Below, piece after piece: positions 6,350-9,014 of a DNA stretch of 9,014 nt; the first letter of the stretch is position 1, and each line of letters opens with the position of its first letter. This DNA is from Verrucomicrobiota bacterium (lineage in GTDB: Bacteria > Verrucomicrobiota > Verrucomicrobiia > Chthoniobacterales > JAFAMB01): assembly GCA_019236035.1 (NCBI GenBank), contig JAFAJU010000320.1, positions 1-9,014 of the forward strand. The letters run 5' to 3'. The notes under the pieces were generated by a model. It made no database searches. It saw only the letters and a program-made list of their open reading frames with translations, and had not been told where the DNA came from. The translations under genes were made by a program, and so were the position numbers.

Positions 6350-7531
6350 CTAATCCGCTGGCATTACCCCAGCGTAACGCGCCCTCGGCCGAATCAGTGC
6401 CCCGCTTTTATGTTGTTCGGCAGCGTGCGCAATCCAACCCGCCGTCCGGCCTAATGCAAACAGGTAAAATCCGGACTGCACTGGAAGCGCCAGAACTCTC
6501 GCCACCGCTGCGAGCGCTAGATCCAGATTGGCCGATTTGCCAAGAGCGCGTTCTGAATCTTCAATCCTTCTTTGGATTTTCGAAAACTCTGCTGGAAATT
6601 CCTCTTTCAACAGTTGCAGAATCAGCCTTGCTCGCGGATCACCTTGCAGGTAGAGCGGATGACCGAATCCTGGGATCTCCTCTCCGGAACGGAGGCGTGC
6701 ATGAATCACCGCTCGAGCGCTCTTTCCGGCCTCCAGCGCCCGGATGAACTGTTCCGTTCTTATGGAAATTCGCCCGTGGCGTGATCCGGAAAAAGCGCAC
6801 ATCGCAGCATTGACGACTTCGTAAAGATTTGCGCCGGCTGAAGCAACCACCCGCGCGGTGAATGAGGAGACGTTGACTTCGTGATCAAGCGTCAAAACCA
6901 AAACCGCGTTTAGTACGCGTTCCGCGCGGTCCTGCTGCCTGCACCACCGAATTGCCAGCTCAGAAGCGGCGCGGTCGATCGCTGGGTCCGCGACGCCGGT
7001 CAGAAACACCAGGAATTGCCGAACGATAACGGCGCCGGTTTCACCGGCAGCCGGCATACCCAGTCGATAGCCGAGCGGATCGCTATAGGAACGCTCAACC
7101 AACCAACTCTGCTGGAGCTGAAACGGATCCGCAGCTCGTTTCTGCCGGGGAACGGCAGATCCACTCGGAACAAAGCGCGACACCCAGTCACCGCTCCAGA
7201 ACCAGCAGGCGACTTCCCAAAAGGATCGGTTCAAAGCAAGATCGAGTGCGCTTTTTCCACGGTAGTAGGGACCCTCGTTTGTAATCAGCGTGAGTGACGA
7301 ATCTAACAGCGGCGCACCCCATTGCAGCGCTGTCGCAACCGCCGCCTGCGGCCTCCTCCGGATCCTCCTCTGTTCTCGCAACTGCTCTAGATCGAGGCGA
7401 TTGTAGGTCCGGGCTCGGGAGTCCGGTCCGGGCTGTGATCGGACGAAGCCGCGGCTGACGTACGCATACAAGGTCGCTTTGGCGACGCCGAGAAACGCCG
7501 CAGCTTCCGTGGCCGAGAGATAAACTTCCAT
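6350..7531 (-). CDS. Citrate-synthase-family enzyme fused to an N-terminal MerR/excisionase-type HTH domain
   Basis: 393 aa. Residues 4-52 form a helix-turn-helix of MerR/excisionase type: YLSATEAAAFLGVAKATLYAYVSRG, then a wing-like stretch ending RTYNRLDLEQL. The rest has the citrate synthase fold. It shows LTLDHEVNVSSF with H217, SRHG with H252, IPGFGHPLY..DPRA (286-301), NLDLALAAV with D337, ALGRTAGWIAHAAEQ (359-373) and a terminal RPRARYAG. H217, H252 and D337 correspond to the catalytic His-His-Asp of Si-citrate synthases, so condensation of acetyl-CoA (or another acyl-CoA) with oxaloacetate or a similar 2-oxoacid is plausible. The usual glycine-rich stretch after the second histidine (HGGA) reads HGRIS, so activity or substrate may be altered. 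It converges on the OmpA-family gene with 4 bp between stops and diverges from a TIM-barrel acyltransferase. The DNA-binding domain suggests autoregulation through the palindrome at 7548-7569. Confidence 0.9.
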   Translation of the reverse strand: MEVYLSATEAAAFLGVAKATLYAYVSRGFVRSQPGPDSRARTYNRLDLEQLREQRRIRRRPQAAVATALQWGAPLLDSSLTLITNEGPYYRGKSALDLALNRSFWEVACWFWSGDWVSRFVPSGSAVPRQKRAADPFQLQQSWLVERSYSDPLGYRLGMPAAGETGAVIVRQFLVFLTGVADPAIDRAASELAIRWCRQQDRAERVLNAVLVLTLDHEVNVSSFTARVVASAGANLYEVVNAAMCAFSGSRHGRISIRTEQFIRALEAGKSARAVIHARLRSGEEIPGFGHPLYLQGDPRARLILQLLKEEFPAEFSKIQRRIEDSERALGKSANLDLALAAVARVLALPVQSGFYLFALGRTAGWIAHAAEQHKSGALIRPRARYAGVMPAD

Positions 7532-7537
7532 TTAGCG

Positions 7538-7566
7538 ATTACACGATATATTGATTTATGAATCAA
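7538..7566 (-). promoter_or_regulatory. Promoter of the HTH-citrate synthase gene, probably leaderless
   Basis: On the minus strand, TTGATT (7561-7566) and TGTAAT (7538-7543) are 17 bp apart. Only six bases separate the -10 from the A of the ATG at 7531, so transcription would begin at or next to the start codon. No Shine-Dalgarno is present. The -35 and much of the spacer lie inside the 22-bp palindrome. Confidence 0.6.
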
Positions 7567-7569
7567 TAT
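7548..7569. promoter_or_regulatory. Perfect 22-bp palindrome, candidate operator between divergent genes
   Basis: ATATTGATT (7548-7556), spacer TATG, AATCAATAT (7561-7569): a perfect 9-bp inverted repeat in the 71-bp divergent gap. Each arm contains a TTGATT hexamer that can serve as a -35, one for each direction. The symmetry suits a dimeric DNA-binding protein. The neighbouring citrate-synthase fusion is from a dimeric enzyme family and has an HTH, making it the obvious candidate ligand; that link is inferred. Confidence 0.6.
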
Positions 7570-7579
7570 TGACTTTGAT
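7551..7579 (+). promoter_or_regulatory. Weak promoter candidate for the DRE-TIM acyltransferase gene
   Basis: TTGATT (7551-7556), 17 bp, TTTGAT (7574-7579; four of six consensus matches). This would give a leader of roughly 17 nt before the ATG at 7603. An alternative -35 is TTGACT at 7569-7574, but no good -10 follows it at the right distance. Confidence 0.3.
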
Positions 7580-7602
7580 CCTTTTTAAACGTTTGCTCCG
7601 GC

Positions 7603-8907
7603 ATGCAACCGCTCGCATGCCCGCCTGACACGCCTGAGGTCGCAGACCTGTTTCCGGCCCAGTTTCCCCAAGGCCAGTTCCCGAGCTACGGCTGGACTCA
7701 GCCACCCTCCAGTTTTCCAAACGAAGTCTGGACGACCGAGACAACGCACCGGGATGGGCAGCAGGGAGGGTTGCCGCTCACCACCGAACAAAGTTTGCAA
7801 ATCTACGATTTGCTCTGCCGGTTCACCGGAACATCTGGCGCCATTCGCCAAGCGGAGTTCTTTATCTATCGAAAACAGGATCTGGATGCCTTTCGGGCCG
7901 TTCAGGAGCGTCACTCCGCTGGTGCTCCCATCGAACCGACGACTTGGATTCGAGCAACCGCCCAGGATGTCAAGCTGATCCAATCGCTCCGCGTCACGGA
8001 ATCCGGGCTCCTGGCATCGATTTCTGACTATCACGTCTTTCACAAGTTCAAGCCGGGCGGACGCGCGCAGGCTGCCAATCTCTATCTGGATGCAGTCCAG
8101 CTGTCCCTCGACGCCGGGATCCGGCCGCGACTCCATCTGGAGGACGCTTCCCGGGCAGCGACCGATTTTATTCGATATTTTGTTGAAGCCGTTCTCCGAA
8201 GAGCGGCTGCTTACCCTGATATTCTCCGGCCGAAATTCCGGATCTGCGATACTCTGGGTGTGGCCCTTCCCGACGACGATGTTCCGCTCCCGCGAGGAAT
8301 ACCAAAGCTATTCCAGGCCCTGCGGGCCATCGGACTGGAGTCTAACGACCTTGAGTTTCATCCTCACAATGATACCGGCCTTATCGTCGCGAATTGCAAC
8401 GCAGCCGTTCGGCACGGTTGCTCGGTTATAAACGGGACCTGTCTGGGCAAAGGAGAGCGAACCGGGAATGCGCCACTGGAAATGGTCTTGCTGCACTTTA
8501 TCGGAATGGGCTACTACACCCGCGCTAAACCAGATTTCACCGCTCTGAATGACCTTGCCCATCTCTACGCGGAAATGGGCCAACCCGTGGCAGACAAATA
8601 TCCGCTTTACGGACGCGATGCGCATCGTACCCGTGCGGGCATTCATGCGGATGGATTAAATAAGTTCTGGTGGATGTATGCGCCCTTTGACGTCCCTAAA
8701 TTGATCGGCCGCCCCCTGGAAGTCTCGCTCACAAAGGATTCCGGAATAGCCGGACTGATCTTCGTTGCACGTCAGCAGCTTAACCGGGAGTTTCGTAAAG
8801 AAGATTCCGATATCCGGGCAGCTCATGAATGGATGCTCCACCAGTTTGACGAGGGACGCCAGACCGCCGTCGAATGGGAGGAAATTACGCATTTCTTCAA
8901 GCGCTGA
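7603..8907 (+). CDS. DRE-TIM metallolyase-superfamily acyltransferase (isopropylmalate/homocitrate/Re-citrate synthase-like)
   Basis: 434 aa, no signal peptide. An N-terminal extension of about 40 residues precedes the TIM barrel. The DRE-type motif is TTETTHRDGQQ (44-54; R50, D51). The divalent-metal HxH is in FHPHNDTGLIVAN (H253, H255, with N256 and D257), followed by NGTCLGKGERTGNAPLEM (277-294), the typical family block. A downstream block, HRTRAGIHADGLNKF (341-355), also matches the family. Such enzymes condense acetyl-CoA with a 2-oxoacid (isopropylmalate, homocitrate, citramalate or Re-citrate synthase) or run a related lyase reaction. The TTHRDGQQ and AGIHADG variants remind me more of the homocitrate/Re-citrate side than of LeuA. 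There is no LeuA C-terminal regulatory domain, since only about 80 residues follow AGIHADG. It diverges from the HTH-citrate synthase, so the pair may share substrates and control. No clear Shine-Dalgarno precedes the ATG. Confidence 0.85.
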   Translation: MQPLACPPDTPEVADLFPAQFPQGQFPSYGWTQPPSSFPNEVWTTETTHRDGQQGGLPLTTEQSLQIYDLLCRFTGTSGAIRQAEFFIYRKQDLDAFRAVQERHSAGAPIEPTTWIRATAQDVKLIQSLRVTESGLLASISDYHVFHKFKPGGRAQAANLYLDAVQLSLDAGIRPRLHLEDASRAATDFIRYFVEAVLRRAAAYPDILRPKFRICDTLGVALPDDDVPLPRGIPKLFQALRAIGLESNDLEFHPHNDTGLIVANCNAAVRHGCSVINGTCLGKGERTGNAPLEMVLLHFIGMGYYTRAKPDFTALNDLAHLYAEMGQPVADKYPLYGRDAHRTRAGIHADGLNKFWWMYAPFDVPKLIGRPLEVSLTKDSGIAGLIFVARQQLNREFRKEDSDIRAAHEWMLHQFDEGRQTAVEWEEITHFFKR

Positions 8908-8940
8908 TCGCCGATTCGACGTTCGTCGCATGAAACTTAA

Positions 8941-8976
8941 GACCTATATGACCTATGGGACATATAGGACCTATCC
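8941..8976. repeat. Four tandem 9-bp GACCTAT-type units with an internal hairpin
   Basis: Four consecutive 9-mers: GACCTATAT, GACCTATGG, GACATATAG, GACCTATCC. CCTATATG (8943-8950) and CATATAGG (8961-8968) also form an 8-bp perfect stem with a 10-nt loop. It lies 33 bp after the stop of the DRE-TIM gene, the last gene in the window. Confidence 0.7.
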
Positions 8977-8999
8977 AGCGACAGCCGAATGGTGCGGCA

Positions 9000-9012
9000 A
9001 GGGCGAAGCCCT
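9000..9012. other. Small GC-rich hairpin at the window edge
   Basis: AGGGC (9000-9004), GAA loop, GCCCT (9008-9012). It may be the start of a further intergenic repeat that continues beyond the window. No T-tract is visible in the available bases. Confidence 0.25.
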
Positions 9013-9014
9013 CC

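Noticed and set aside
7585..8136. 183-codon minus-strand ORF opposite the DRE-TIM gene
   Set aside because: It is a shadow of a clearly conserved gene with intact DRE and HxH motifs.
113..8976. CRISPR array
   Set aside because: The repeats have 7-10 bp periods without unique spacers of constant length, and no cas genes are present.

Overview
The window is an ordinary-looking, fairly GC-rich bacterial chromosome segment with seven protein genes (one cut off at the left edge), no RNA genes and no recognisable mobile element. The gene set, the inner-membrane-anchored OmpA-like proteins and the intergenic inverted repeats built from short degenerate tandem units suggest a soil-type member of the Verrucomicrobiota/PVC group or a similar lineage. 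That placement is an inference from general impression, not from a marker gene.

Layout, left to right. Positions 1-97 hold the last residues of an ANL-superfamily acyl-CoA ligase. After a heptamer-repeat inverted repeat comes aspartate kinase (lysC, 282-1496, +). A short spacer with two hairpins leads to an HD-domain phosphohydrolase (1756-2631, +). This gene converges on an OmpA-like membrane protein (2677-3444, -), and an 18-bp perfect hairpin overlaps both stop codons. A second inverted repeat (GGTCA units) sits between the OmpA-like gene and the 3' end of a glycyl-tRNA synthetase gene (3718-5070, -). A third (GAACGCCGA-type units) fills the divergent gap between glycyl-tRNA synthetase and a second OmpA-like protein (5329-6345, +). 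That gene converges with only 4 bp of spacing on an HTH-citrate-synthase fusion (6350-7531, -). Divergent to the fusion is a DRE-TIM family acyltransferase (7603-8907, +), possibly related to Re-citrate, homocitrate or isopropylmalate synthases. A fourth repeat (9-mer GACCTAT units) follows it.

The most interesting part is 6350-8907. Two structurally unrelated acetyl-CoA (Claisen) condensation enzymes, one with a citrate-synthase fold and one with a TIM-barrel fold, are transcribed apart from a 71-bp gap. The citrate-synthase-like protein carries an N-terminal MerR/excisionase-type DNA-binding domain. The gap holds a perfect 22-bp palindrome whose two arms contain the -35-like hexamers of both directions. 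This looks like an enzyme that may also be its own (and its neighbour's) regulator.

Two further patterns stand out. Several genes have promoter-like sequences placed so close to the ATG that the mRNA would be leaderless or nearly so, and few genes have a good Shine-Dalgarno sequence. Four intergenic gaps contain short-period (7 or about 9 bp) degenerate tandem repeats, three of them arranged as long inverted repeats, each with a different unit sequence.
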